DNA of 64,000 nt, from the NCBI GenBank assembly GCA_965263335.1, contig CBDHHE010000001.1:2976001-3040000 (forward strand). Direction: 5' to 3'. Within the stretch, counting starts at the first letter, position 1; every line of letters starts with the position of its first letter. The notes under the pieces are model-generated. The model saw only the letters and a list, made by a program, of their open reading frames with translations, was not told the origin of the DNA and did no database searches. Below, in pieces: positions 8,852 through 17,704 of this stretch. This stretch comes from Thermohalobaculum sp965263335 (GTDB lineage Bacteria; Pseudomonadota; Alphaproteobacteria; Rhodobacterales; Rhodobacteraceae). A program made the translations under genes and the position numbers.

Positions 8852-10171
8852 TTATCGCCCCGCACCCGGCCGGATTGCATCATCACGCCAAACAATCTGG
8901 GCCGAAATCATTGCGTTCCCTGTGACATAGGCGGCGTGAGGCACCGCGACAAGATTTTCCGGCCGCGCCGGGGTGCCGCACCAAAGCGCAGGCACTGTCT
9001 CGCGCACGAGACGCGGCGCTACCCGCCATGCAGGTGGTGCCTGCCAAGTTCCGGATCGGGCGGCAAGGTGCAGGTGGCTGAGACCGGCATCCCCCAGCAT
9101 TCCGATGTGATCCTCTGCTGAGCCGTGATCGGCCCTCTCAACACGCCAGCGCCCGTCCCAAAGCACTGCGCCCGGGCCGCACGCAACGGGTGTTGCCGCA
9201 CGCGCAGGCTCCCGGCAGATGACAACGTGATCGCGCCATGGCTTGATCAGGCATCCGCCCAGCGTCGTTCCAGCAAAGCCATCCGAGAGGACCTGATCCA
9301 GCGCGTCTTCGAGCGCTGCCCTGCGCGGTTGATATGTGCGTGCACCGACCTGCGTCAGGCAGCCGCCAAGGAGACGCAACGCCGTCTCCCGGCGCGCTTG
9401 TGACAAGGGTGGCCGGGCGAAGTAGGCTTCACCAAAGCCCCCCCAGCGCAGAGACCTCGCAGCCAGTGTCGCCGCCGCATCCTGCAGAACACGCCGTTCG
9501 CTCTGCAGCCTCGCCGCGGTGCGGGCCAGCCCCTCGGTGTCGATGCCGAGCGCACCGAGCTGCGCCAGCGTCTGGCGGACTCTCACCCTTTCGAACTGCG
9601 CGTTCTCGTTGGTGGGATCCTCGACCCAGCCGATCCCGCGCACCCGCAGAAAGTCTCGAAGCTCATCGCGTCGGACATCCAGCATGGGACGCAGCCACAA
9701 CATGCCTCCACGCCGATGTACGGGAGCCATCGCGGACAAACCCTCGACACCGGACCCGCGTGACAAGCGCATCAGGACAGTCTCGGCCTGATCGTCCATC
9801 GTATGGCCCAGAAGAACCCCTTCGAGCCCCTTGCGTTCAGCCCACTCGGCAAGTTGCGCAAAGCGAGCGATGCGCGCGCGATCGGAAACATTGCCGGGGC
9901 CATCGACCTCAGATGCATGGAGCACGCTGTGGCGCACACCGAGCTGAGCTGCGAGTTTCGCGACAGCTCCGGCTTCGGCAGCCGCTTCGCTTCGAAGTCC
10001 GTGGTCGACCGTGGCTGCCAGAGTCTCTCGCCCCGTGCGCCGAGCCCAGGCGCTCGTCACCAGCAGCAACGCTGTCGAATCGCTGCCTCCCGAGACAGCC
10101 ACACCCAGCTTGCCGTCCGGGGCAATGCGCTCCAGCGATGCTTCGATCTTGTCGGTCGGAGCCCTAGCCAC
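8852..10171 (-). CDS. tilS: tRNA(Ile)-lysidine synthetase
   Basis: Converts C34 of the CAU-anticodon tRNA-Ile to lysidine using ATP and lysine, an essential decoding step. A 439-aa N-type PP-loop ATPase with SGGSDST at 27–33, HGLRSEAAAEA, the GHTMDDQAETVLMRL motif and the DPTNENAQFERVRVR motif. Starts at GTG 10171, overlapping the cpoB stop codon by eight bases, so translation is probably coupled. Position between cpoB and ftsH is the standard order in Rhodobacterales. Confidence 0.93.
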   Translation of the reverse strand: MARAPTDKIEASLERIAPDGKLGVAVSGGSDSTALLLVTSAWARRTGRETLAATVDHGLRSEAAAEAGAVAKLAAQLGVRHSVLHASEVDGPGNVSDRARIARFAQLAEWAERKGLEGVLLGHTMDDQAETVLMRLSRGSGVEGLSAMAPVHRRGGMLWLRPMLDVRRDELRDFLRVRGIGWVEDPTNENAQFERVRVRQTLAQLGALGIDTEGLARTAARLQSERRVLQDAAATLAARSLRWGGFGEAYFARPPLSQARRETALRLLGGCLTQVGARTYQPRRAALEDALDQVLSDGFAGTTLGGCLIKPWRDHVVICREPARAATPVACGPGAVLWDGRWRVERADHGSAEDHIGMLGDAGLSHLHLAARSGTWQAPPAWRVAPRLVRETVPALWCGTPARPENLVAVPHAAYVTGNAMISAQIVWRDDAIRPGAGR

Positions 10172-11027
10172 AGGCGAGTTGATCGCGTTCCTCGTCCGCC
10201 TTACCGATCAGATCCTGCGGCCCGTTCGGATACTGGTTGCGCACTTCGCGCAGCGTGAGGCACGCCTCGTTGATCTGGCCCAGTCGTCCGAGAGTAACAC
10301 CAAGACGATAGAGACTGTGCGGAGCCCGCTCTGCAGACTGGTCCGCATTGTATCCGTCGAGGAAACTGCGCGCCGCATCTTGGTAGTTGCCGCGAATGAA
10401 CTGGCTCTCACCCAGCCAGAAGTAGGCAACCGGGCTCAGAGGACTGCCCGGATAGGTCGTCAGAAACCCTCGCAACCGGTCCTCGCCCTGATCGAATCGC
10501 CCCTGCTGTACGTCGCGCACAGCACGATCCAGATCGCCCTGCTCGGAAATCGAGACCTCCGCGAGCACCTGATTGGTCGGGACGCCGCCACTGCTCCCAC
10601 CACTGCTGGCCTGCGCCTGAGGCTGAGCCGCGCCGCCACCGAGCGGCTCGGGCTCGCCCAGTGTGGAGATGTCGCCGCCCTCCAGTTCGGTGAGCCGGAA
10701 CTCGATATCTCCGAAGCGACGGGCTGCGTCCTCTGCGATGCGGCTTTGCGAGAAGGTGAGCTCCTCGACCTTGCCCGTGAGCTTGCGGATTTCCGCCTCG
10801 AGCCGGTCGAGACGAAGCATGACATCGCCGCTGGGCGCTGCGGGGGCCGCGCCCCCCGCACCACCAAGGCGTGCGCGGATATCTGCGATCTCGGCGTCCA
10901 GAATGTCCAGCCGGTAGAGCAACTCTTCCGGCGTGGACGACCCCGACCAGTTCTGTGCCAGCACAGGGGTGCTGGCGAACATCAAGGCTGCAACTGTGCC
11001 GAGGACATAGGTCCGCATCTTTTTCAT
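10164..11027 (-). CDS. cpoB: Tol-Pal system protein CpoB (YbgF)
   Basis: Periplasmic coordinator of peptidoglycan synthesis with outer-membrane constriction. The 287-aa product has a signal peptide (residues 1–25, ending STPVLAQ), a helical coiled-coil part, a Ser/Gly linker (about 150–160), and C-terminal TPR repeats such as AYFWLGESQFIRGNYQDAAR. ATG 11027 has GAGG six bases upstream, so it is preferred to the ATG four codons earlier. Lies 42 bases after pal in the tol-pal run. Confidence 0.9.
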   Translation of the reverse strand: MKKMRTYVLGTVAALMFASTPVLAQNWSGSSTPEELLYRLDILDAEIADIRARLGGAGGAAPAAPSGDVMLRLDRLEAEIRKLTGKVEELTFSQSRIAEDAARRFGDIEFRLTELEGGDISTLGEPEPLGGGAAQPQAQASSGGSSGGVPTNQVLAEVSISEQGDLDRAVRDVQQGRFDQGEDRLRGFLTTYPGSPLSPVAYFWLGESQFIRGNYQDAARSFLDGYNADQSAERAPHSLYRLGVTLGRLGQINEACLTLREVRNQYPNGPQDLIGKADEERDQLACG

Positions 11028-11069
11028 GTCCCACCTCATTCCGTTGCGCCGCAGCCCCGGCGCCGTGTC

Positions 11070-11555
11070 CTAGCCTGTCGGCGCCGTGCCAACAACGCTA
11101 ACCGAGCGGCGATTCTGTGACCAGCAGCTCTCGTCCGAGCAGAGCGCCACAGGGCGTTCCTTTCCGAACGACACCGCCCGAAGCCGTGCACCATCGACCC
11201 CCTGGCTGATAAGGAACTGGCGCACGGAGTTGGCCCGGCGCGCGCCCAGCGCGAGGTTGTACTGACGGGTCCCGCGTTCGTCTGCGTGGCCCTCGATCGT
11301 CACGTTGTTTCCGGCATTCGCCCGCAACCACTCAGCCTGGCGGCGCAGGGTATCTTGCGCCGGCCCGCCAAGCTGGAAAGAGTTTGTCTCGAAAAACACG
11401 CGATCGCCGACAACCACATTGAAGTACTCGACCGTGTTCGGTGCCGGACCGCTCGCGCCAGCGCCAGCACTGGCCGACGTTTCCACAGCCTCGTCGTCTG
11501 CGCACCCTGCCAGCACGAGTGTGGCAGCCAGTACGGCCATCGCAATGCGTTTCAT
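11070..11555 (-). CDS. pal: Peptidoglycan-associated outer-membrane lipoprotein Pal
   Basis: Anchors the outer membrane to peptidoglycan and is relocated by TolB and the TolQRA motor. The 161-aa precursor has lipobox LAGC with lipidated Cys18, and a C-terminal OmpA-like domain with NVTIEGHADERGTRQYNLAL and the ARRANSVRQFL helix. AAGGAGC lies upstream of the ATG. It is 143 bases after tolB, the largest gap inside the tol operon, so an internal promoter is possible. Confidence 0.95.
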   Translation of the reverse strand: MKRIAMAVLAATLVLAGCADDEAVETSASAGAGASGPAPNTVEYFNVVVGDRVFFETNSFQLGGPAQDTLRRQAEWLRANAGNNVTIEGHADERGTRQYNLALGARRANSVRQFLISQGVDGARLRAVSFGKERPVALCSDESCWSQNRRSVSVVGTAPTG

Positions 11556-11698
11556 TTGTCTTGCTCCTTGCCTCTAGGGGTCGTCCTCATCGCCGGCTTT
11601 CCGACTGTTGGTTGGTTCCGTCACCCCGGCGCAGTATCGGCGGGCGGGCACGTTCGTGCAAGTCTCGGCGCAACCACAGCGCGCAATTGTTCCGGTCG

Positions 11699-13051
11699 TC
11701 ATTTCCGGAGAGGTGACCAGGCCGGATCCGAAGCGGCGCCGGGCGTTTCTGCCCGGCGCAAGTTGCGGCCTGTCACATCAATGGTCATCAGCTGCGGCGC
11801 GCCGTTCGCCCCCGGCGTTTCACGAAAGAACATGATCACGCGCCCATTCGGTGCAAAGGTCGGTCCTTCATCGAGGAAGCTCGAGGACAACAGCCGCTCG
11901 TCCGAGCCGTCGCTCCGCATCACGCCGATATGGAAGCGCCCGCCGAGGATCTTCGTGAACGCGATCAGGTCACCGCGGGGCGACCAGATCGGCGTGCCGT
12001 AGCTTCCCTTGCCGAAACTGATCCGCCTGCCCTCTCCGCCACCGGACGACATCACGTAGAGCTGCTGAGAGCCACCGCGGTCGGACTCGTAGACGATCTG
12101 CGCCCCGTCCGGAGAATAGGACGGCGAGGTCTCGATGGCCGGGCTGCGAGTCAGCCGCCGCCGGCTGCGATTGTTCAGATTGATCGCATAGACGTCCGTG
12201 TTGCCGTCGATCGCGAGTGAGAGCACCACCTCTCGCCCGTTCGGCGAAAACTGTGGTGCGAACGACATGCCCGGGAAGCCGCCCAAGACCTCGCGCTGGT
12301 TGGTGTCGAGGTTCATCAGGAAGACCTTGGGCTCACCCGTGTTGTACGAGACGTAGAGGATCGTCTGGTCAGCTGGCGAAAAGCGCGGTCCCAGAACCAG
12401 CCCGGACGCATCAGGCAGATAACGCACGTTGGCACCGTCCTGATCCATCACCGCAAGCCGCTTGGTGCGGTCTCCCTTGGGACCGCTTTCCGCGACGAAG
12501 ACCACGCGGCTGTCAAAATACGGCCCTTCGCCCGTGAGCTTGGAGTACACGCCATCTGCGATCTTGTGGCCGACGCGACGCCAGTCATTGGGATCTGCGA
12601 GGATCTGCAGTCCCTCGAGCTGCTCCTCCGCCACCGTATCGAAGACCCGGAACTGTGCGATCAGCCGACCGTCGGTGGCGAGGTCCACACGACCGGTGAC
12701 CAGTGCGTCCGCGTTGATCGCCCGCCAGTCCTCATAGCGCGGGACAAGGTCGAAATCGGACACTTCCGAGATATGCGCCTGTTGGTCGATGAGGCGAAAG
12801 AGCCCCGAGCGTTCGAGATCCGCAGCGACCACCGAAACGATCTCGTTGGCCGTCTGCAGAAGGTTCGGATCACCGATGAATGGCGCGATTGCGATCGGAG
12901 TCGGTTCGAACTGGCCACCCGCAACCGTGATCTCGAGAGCGCCATCCGACGACGCCTGTTGCGCAGCACCGCTGTGCGGCACCAGCAAAGCAAGTGCGCA
13001 CAGGGCTGCGGTGGCGGCTCGGGGAAGTGAGGCAAGCAGAGTCTGGATCAT
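11699..13051 (-). CDS. tolB: Tol-Pal system periplasmic protein TolB
   Basis: Periplasmic beta-propeller that shuttles between Pal and TolA. A 450-aa precursor with a signal peptide (about 1–30, ending HSGAAQQ), an N-terminal TolB domain, and five or six WD40-like repeats seen as SPDGAQIVYESDRGG, SPNGREVVLS and FAPNGRVIMF. ATG 13051 overlaps the tolA stop (ATGA). Near the 3' end (11736–11759) the coding strand contains a perfect 9-bp hairpin, gcgccgggc / gcccggcgc, which may stabilise or attenuate the mRNA before pal. Confidence 0.94.
   Translation of the reverse strand: MIQTLLASLPRAATAALCALALLVPHSGAAQQASSDGALEITVAGGQFEPTPIAIAPFIGDPNLLQTANEIVSVVAADLERSGLFRLIDQQAHISEVSDFDLVPRYEDWRAINADALVTGRVDLATDGRLIAQFRVFDTVAEEQLEGLQILADPNDWRRVGHKIADGVYSKLTGEGPYFDSRVVFVAESGPKGDRTKRLAVMDQDGANVRYLPDASGLVLGPRFSPADQTILYVSYNTGEPKVFLMNLDTNQREVLGGFPGMSFAPQFSPNGREVVLSLAIDGNTDVYAINLNNRSRRRLTRSPAIETSPSYSPDGAQIVYESDRGGSQQLYVMSSGGGEGRRISFGKGSYGTPIWSPRGDLIAFTKILGGRFHIGVMRSDGSDERLLSSSFLDEGPTFAPNGRVIMFFRETPGANGAPQLMTIDVTGRNLRRAETPGAASDPAWSPLRK
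11736..11759. repeat. 9-bp perfect inverted repeat inside the 3' end of tolB
   Basis: gcgccgggc and gcccggcgc separated by six bases, within the last 20 codons of tolB, upstream of the 143-base tolB–pal gap. No T-run follows. It could set relative expression of tolB and pal; that is inference. Confidence 0.5.
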
Positions 13052-14211
13052 GAGGCAAACCCGATGTTCTCCGGTGTGAAGGTAACGTGGATGAGCTTCC
13101 ACGCCTGGTGCTTGTCTGGCGGCAGCTTGCTGAACTCTCCGGCGGCCTGGGCGCGCAGCAACGCACGCCGCCCGGCCTGGAAAAGAGCGTTCTGCGCCGA
13201 CTTGTCGGCACCCTGTGCGCGCAGAAGTTCAGGTTTGCCGCTGATCTTGCCGGTCTTGTCCAGACGAACCGCGATGACCACCGCAAGCGTGCGATCCGAA
13301 CGGTTGCCGCTGAAGGTGAAATAGCGCTTGATGCCGAGGCGGAGCGCATCCTTCTCCCCCTGCGTCACGATGGCGGCAAAACGTGCTGTCGAGCCCCCCG
13401 CGCTCTGGTTCGACTGGGCCTCGCGCGGCTTGTCTGGCTCGGCGGGCTTGGCGGCAACCTGTTCCTGCTTGGCAGCGGCACGGGCAGCGGCAGCGAGATC
13501 CGCAGGCTTTGCCACCGGCAATCGAGCCTCCTGCGGTGCAGGGCCAAGCGGCGCATCGGTCTGCGCTTCCACCACCGCCTCGGGTTCGGGCTCCTGCGCG
13601 GGCTCAGGCTCGGGTTCGGCTTCTGCGACGGCCTCCGGATCGGGCGCCTGTTCCTCGACCGGCTCGGGTTCGGTGGTCTCCTCGATCTCCGGCTCCGGCT
13701 CGGGAGGAGGTGTGGGCTTGGGCGCGGGCTGCGGTGCTGCTGCTGTTGCCAACGGCTGCAGTGGCTCGGTGGCCGGCGGGCTTTCCGGCTCGGATGCCTG
13801 GCGTTCAAGCGGATCGGGCGAGGGGATCTCGGCGATGGACGGTGCCGGTGCCTCGGTTGGGATGTCGGTGGGTGGCGGAGGGATCACGATCTGCGGCTCG
13901 TCCGGTTGCGGCTCAGGCGCTTCCGTCTCGGCCAGTGCCACCAGGTCCGAAGGCTGGGCTGCATCCTCCGGCGTCGCGACTTCACCGGCATCGGTTTCAC
14001 TCTCGGAGGGACTGCGCAGCTCCGCCGGGCCTTCGTTCTCGATCACCGGTGCTGTCGAGAGACGCGCATCGAAGTCGGCGCCGTCCACCAGCTCGACCTC
14101 TGTGACCACGAGAGGGATCGGATCGCGTGGCGCGAACCAATCTGCTCCCCAGAGCGCAAACACCAGAAGTCCCGTGTGGACGCCTCCGGATATGCTGGCG
14201 CCAAGTTTCAT
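13048..14211 (-). CDS. tolA: TolA, TonB-like energy-transducing protein
   Basis: Inner-membrane protein that spans the periplasm and couples TolQR proton flow to TolB/Pal. A 387-aa protein with one N-terminal TM (about 8–26, SGGVHTGLLVFALWGA), a long Pro/Glu/Ala-rich stretch (about 60–240, with many EPEPEP runs), and a C-terminal TonB/TolA-like domain (about 290–387) containing AVVIAVRLDKTGKI. The domain end FTPENIGFAS is family-like. It overlaps tolB by four bases and begins one base after the tolR stop. Confidence 0.9.
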   Translation of the reverse strand: MKLGASISGGVHTGLLVFALWGADWFAPRDPIPLVVTEVELVDGADFDARLSTAPVIENEGPAELRSPSESETDAGEVATPEDAAQPSDLVALAETEAPEPQPDEPQIVIPPPPTDIPTEAPAPSIAEIPSPDPLERQASEPESPPATEPLQPLATAAAPQPAPKPTPPPEPEPEIEETTEPEPVEEQAPDPEAVAEAEPEPEPAQEPEPEAVVEAQTDAPLGPAPQEARLPVAKPADLAAAARAAAKQEQVAAKPAEPDKPREAQSNQSAGGSTARFAAIVTQGEKDALRLGIKRYFTFSGNRSDRTLAVVIAVRLDKTGKISGKPELLRAQGADKSAQNALFQAGRRALLRAQAAGEFSKLPPDKHQAWKLIHVTFTPENIGFAS

Positions 14212-14212
14212 G

Positions 14213-14668
14213 TCACTCGCGCGCCGGCTCCGCCTGATCGGTCACCAGGCCAATGTTGCGAAACCCGCCAGCGTTGAGCGCGCCCATGATCTCCATGACG
14301 AAACCGTAGTCCAGAGCCTGGTCGGCGCGCAGGAAAATCTTGTCGGTCTCGCGCTCGGCTGCGATGGCGGTCAGCTTTGCCAGCAGACCTTCCCGATCGA
14401 TCTCGGTCTTCTGGATGTAGATCTTGCCGCTCGCATCGAGGTTGATGGTCAGTGGCTCTTCCTGTTCGGTCGGCAGGGCGTTGGCCTGGGTCTTCGGCAG
14501 CTCGAGCGGCACGCCAACCGTCAGCAGCGGGGCGGCCACCATGAAAATGATCAGAAGCACAAGCATCACGTCAACAAACGGCGTGACGTTGATCTCGGAC
14601 ATCGGGCGTGCCGTGGCGCGCCGGCGCCGGCTGCGCGACCCGTTGCCTGTCTGAAGCGATGCGCCCAT
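14213..14668 (-). CDS. tolR: TolR, Tol-Pal motor subunit (ExbD/TolR family)
   Basis: Inner-membrane stator subunit of the proton-driven TolQR motor. A 151-aa protein with a single TM at about 25–47; INVTPFVDVMLVLLIIFMV carries the conserved proton-path Asp. The periplasmic domain follows with ITINLDASGKIYI-type strands and a C-terminal MEIMGALNAGGFRNIGLVTD segment. Its ATG overlaps the tolQ TAA by one base (TAATG). Confidence 0.95.
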   Translation of the reverse strand: MGASLQTGNGSRSRRRRATARPMSEINVTPFVDVMLVLLIIFMVAAPLLTVGVPLELPKTQANALPTEQEEPLTINLDASGKIYIQKTEIDREGLLAKLTAIAAERETDKIFLRADQALDYGFVMEIMGALNAGGFRNIGLVTDQAEPARE

Positions 14669-15438
14669 TATGCGACCTCCCGACCCTGCCTGTCGATCTG
14701 TCGGGCCAGGATCGTCGAGAACTCGTCAGCGAAATTCTCAAGCCCACCCGTCAGCCGATCGGCCTCGCCCAGTAGCCGATTGTAGGCCATCACCGCCGGG
14801 ATCGCCGCCAGAAGCCCCAGCGCCGTCGCCAGCAAGGCCTCGGCAATGCCGGGCGCCACGACCGCGAGGTTGGTGTTCTGCTGCGTCGCGATCGATTCGA
14901 AACTGTGCTTGATGCCCCATACGGTGCCGAAAAGCCCAACGAACGGCGAGACAGACCCAACCGAGGCCAGAAAGGCGAGACGCCGGTTGATCTGGTCGCT
15001 CTCGCGCGCAATGGCCACGGTCATTGCGCGCTCGACGCGCTGTTGGGTGCCCGGCAACAGGCCGCCCTGCTCAAAGGAACGGCGCCATTCGGTCATGCCC
15101 GCAACAAAGACCCGCTCTATCGGGGCAGCGGTCTTGCCGGAGACACGCTCGAACAGCTCCTCAAGCGATCGTCCCGACCAGAAACTGTCTTCAAAGCTGG
15201 CTGTCAGCCGCCGCAGGCGACTGAAGGCAATGACCTTTTCGACGATGATGGCCCAGGCCCAGAACGACGCCAGCACAAGCAGGATCATGACGATCTGAAC
15301 TGTCGTTGTTGCGCGCAGGAACATTGCCATCACCGAGAAATCGATCTCTGAGGCTGCACCCGGTGTCACCAATGCCTCAGTTGCCGCCTGTTGCCCGAAG
15401 GCCAGGACGCCCGCTGCGACGCTCGCGATGATTGTCAT
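14668..15438 (-). CDS. tolQ: TolQ, Tol-Pal motor subunit (MotA/TolQ/ExbB family)
   Basis: Inner-membrane proton-channel subunit powering TolA. A 256-aa protein with three TM segments: about 42–62 (VQIVMILLVLASFWAWAII), 155–180 (SVGSVSPFVGLFGTVWGI) and 195–220 (GIAEALLATALGLLAAIPAV). These are the family signatures. First gene of tolQRAB; the 165-base gap to ybgC is a plausible site for a tol operon promoter. Confidence 0.95.
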   Translation of the reverse strand: MTIIASVAAGVLAFGQQAATEALVTPGAASEIDFSVMAMFLRATTTVQIVMILLVLASFWAWAIIVEKVIAFSRLRRLTASFEDSFWSGRSLEELFERVSGKTAAPIERVFVAGMTEWRRSFEQGGLLPGTQQRVERAMTVAIARESDQINRRLAFLASVGSVSPFVGLFGTVWGIKHSFESIATQQNTNLAVVAPGIAEALLATALGLLAAIPAVMAYNRLLGEADRLTGGLENFADEFSTILARQIDRQGREVA

Positions 15439-15603
15439 TCCCTTGTCCTGCTCTCGTGCCTGCCCGCGCGTCCGCCGATCATTGCGTTTGATTCTGGTTC
15501 GACGCCTGTTGAGCCTTTATGAGCGATCTGGTGTGAAATATCGACTGTTTCGACCACGGCCCAGCATTTTCGTGAACTAGCAGCGGGCGGAGAAGGTTCC
15601 CGC

Positions 15604-16023
15604 TCAGCCTCCAACCATGCGCTTCAGACACTCTCGAACCCCAACCGGCATGCGGCTGACCGTGCCGTCCAGCGTCATGCATGCAACGCGCACCGATGCG
15701 GTGAACAGACGCTCCGTCCCGCGCCAGACGTGCTGTTCCATCTCGCAGCTCGCCCCGCCCACCCGGCTGATCCGGGTCGTGACGCGCAGCAGATCGTCGA
15801 ACCGGGCCGGCGCGTGGTAGTCGGCGCTGAGCCGGGTGACGACGAAGACCAGGCCCTCCTCGGCACGCATCGAAACCTGGTCGATGCCTTCGGCGCGCAA
15901 CGCGTCGGTACGGCCGCGCTCGATGAACCTGAGATAGTTGGCATAGTAGACAACGCCTGCGAGATCGGTGTCCTCGTAGTAGACCCGCACGGTGATCTCG
16001 TGACAGCGCGGATCAGTGTTCAT
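15604..16023 (-). CDS. ybgC: Tol-Pal-associated acyl-CoA thioesterase YbgC
   Basis: Hot-dog-fold thioesterase that hydrolyses acyl-CoA or acyl-ACP and is linked to phospholipid metabolism at the Tol-Pal site. The 139-aa product shows the 4-hydroxybenzoyl-CoA thioesterase signature YYEDTDLAGVVYYANYLRF, with the catalytic Asp, at about residues 14–32. Overlaps the upstream unknown gene by 11 bases. Confidence 0.93.
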   Translation of the reverse strand: MNTDPRCHEITVRVYYEDTDLAGVVYYANYLRFIERGRTDALRAEGIDQVSMRAEEGLVFVVTRLSADYHAPARFDDLLRVTTRISRVGGASCEMEQHVWRGTERLFTASVRVACMTLDGTVSRMPVGVRECLKRMVGG

Positions 16024-16657
16024 TGCGGGCGTCGGCCACGGTCATCCGCGCCGCCAGTCTCAGCGCCAGATGGTCTTCGGACGACGCAAGCGGAATTGCC
16101 GGGTGGTAGGCGGCGATCAGGAGCTCCGCATAGTCGGGCTTGAGCAGGCAAAGCCCGTCCTCGGTCAGCCCGATGGGGCTTTCATCGTCGAAGGCCGTGT
16201 CGGACCAGAGCAGCATCGACTGCAGCACCTGCCCGACAGCGAGGCTTTGGGCCGGAATGCGGCGGAGGTCCTCGTCATACCTGAGAAGCGTGATACAGGC
16301 GCAAATGCCGCCATCATCCTGAAATGCGAACAACCGGTACTGATTGGCCTCGGCGTCTTCCAGTCGCGAGATCAGGCTCTGCAGATCCGGGATCAGGCGG
16401 CCAAGCGTGCTGGTAGCATTGAGTTGCGTCCACTCATTGACCAGAAAGACCAGAAAGTTGGCGCCCAGTTCAGGATCGATCTCGGCGACGGGGTGCCCGG
16501 CGATCTCGGCAATCGTCGTGACCGAGGTCTCGAATATCTTGCAGCCGGCATCATCGGTTCCGACAATAACCGGCGCGATGGCACGGCCCCAGCGGGCGAA
16601 GCGAAAGTCGCCATCGGAGCGGGTGAAAAGGGCACGAACCCATTCCGGCTCAGCCAT
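16013..16657 (-). CDS. Conserved-looking hypothetical protein between ruvB and ybgC
   Basis: A 214-aa soluble acidic protein that I cannot assign. The start at ATG 16657 (MAEPEWVRALFTRSDGDFRF) overlaps the ruvB stop by eight bases, and its stop overlaps ybgC by 11 bases, so it is tightly embedded in the ruv–tol run. No signal peptide, membrane segment or catalytic motif is obvious. The overlaps on both sides and a protein-like composition support a real gene. Context suggests a housekeeping role in division or DNA repair, but nothing in the sequence shows which. Confidence 0.75.
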   Translation of the reverse strand: MAEPEWVRALFTRSDGDFRFARWGRAIAPVIVGTDDAGCKIFETSVTTIAEIAGHPVAEIDPELGANFLVFLVNEWTQLNATSTLGRLIPDLQSLISRLEDAEANQYRLFAFQDDGGICACITLLRYDEDLRRIPAQSLAVGQVLQSMLLWSDTAFDDESPIGLTEDGLCLLKPDYAELLIAAYHPAIPLASSEDHLALRLAARMTVADARNEH

Positions 16658-17693
16658 CTTCACCCTCGAACAGCGCAGCCTGTCCCTCGGCATCTTTCGG
16701 TGTCGGCAGTCCCAGATGACGCCAGGCGCCGGGGGTCAGAACCCGCCCGCGCGGTGTGCGCGCCAGCATACCGGCCTGCATGAGGTAGGGCTCGATGACC
16801 TCCTCGATGGCATCGCGGGCCTCGGACAGGGCCGCAGCCATGGTCTCGATCCCGACCGGACCGCCCCCGTAGTGCTCGGCGATGGTCTTGAGATAGCGCC
16901 GATCCGCACCATCCAGTCCGATCGCATCGACGCCGAGACGCTCCAAGGCTGTCCTTGCCAGTGCCCGGGTCACGTTGCCGCCCGTTTCAACCACGGCAAA
17001 ATCGGCAACACGGCGCAACAGCCGTCCTGCGATCCGTGGTGTGCCGCGCGCCCGCCGCGCGATCTCCCCTATACCGTCCGGGTCGGCGTTGAGATCCATC
17101 AGCCGTGCCGCCCGACCGATGATCTGCTCGAGCTCCGCCTCGGTGTAGAACTCCAGCCGCACCGGAATTCCGAAGCGGTCTCGCAGAGGGGTCGTGAGCA
17201 GACCCAACCTGGTCGTGGCGCCGACAAGCGTGAACGGCGCAAGATCGATCCTCACCGTGCGCGCCGCCGGCCCCTCTCCGATGACCAGATCAAGCTCGAA
17301 ATCCTCCATTGCCGGGTAGAGAATTTCCTCGACCACAGGGCTCAGGCGGTGGATTTCATCGATGAACAGCACGTCGCGCGCTTCGAGATTGGTCAGCACT
17401 GCCGCCAGATCTCCGGGCTTCGCGATGACGGGTCCGGAGGTCATGCGGAAGTTCACCCCGAGCTCGCGCGACACGATCTGGGCGAGCGTCGTCTTGCCGA
17501 GGCCGGGCGGGCCGTAGAAAAGGAGGTGATCCATCGCCTCGCCGCGACGCCGGGCTGCCTCGATGAACACGGCCAAGTTCGCGCGCGCCTCGGCCTGTCC
17601 GGTGAAATCCGCGAGGCTTTGCGGGCGCAACGCCCGCTCCGGTGCATCGTCAACGACCGGTTCGGGACGCATCATTGGATCTGGCTGGGACAT
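16650..17693 (-). CDS. ruvB: Holliday junction branch migration helicase RuvB
   Basis: AAA+ motor ring that drives branch migration with RuvA. The 347-aa product has Walker A FYGPPGLGKTTLAQ, Walker B VLFIDEIHRL, sensor 1 VGATTRLGLLTTPLRDRFG, arginine-finger region, and a C-terminal winged helix ending with RTPRGRVLTPGAW. ATG 17693 is used: the frame extends to a TTG at 17702. Twelve bases downstream of ruvA. Confidence 0.96.
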   Translation of the reverse strand: MSQPDPMMRPEPVVDDAPERALRPQSLADFTGQAEARANLAVFIEAARRRGEAMDHLLFYGPPGLGKTTLAQIVSRELGVNFRMTSGPVIAKPGDLAAVLTNLEARDVLFIDEIHRLSPVVEEILYPAMEDFELDLVIGEGPAARTVRIDLAPFTLVGATTRLGLLTTPLRDRFGIPVRLEFYTEAELEQIIGRAARLMDLNADPDGIGEIARRARGTPRIAGRLLRRVADFAVVETGGNVTRALARTALERLGVDAIGLDGADRRYLKTIAEHYGGGPVGIETMAAALSEARDAIEEVIEPYLMQAGMLARTPRGRVLTPGAWRHLGLPTPKDAEGQAALFEGEDG

Positions 17694-17704
17694 CACGTCC
17701 AAGC

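Noticed and set aside
13087..14277. Plus-strand frames opposite tolA, and apparent short repeats there
   Set aside because: The repeats are the Pro/Glu codon runs of the TolA linker; there are no direct repeats with spacers, so this is neither CRISPR nor a second gene.
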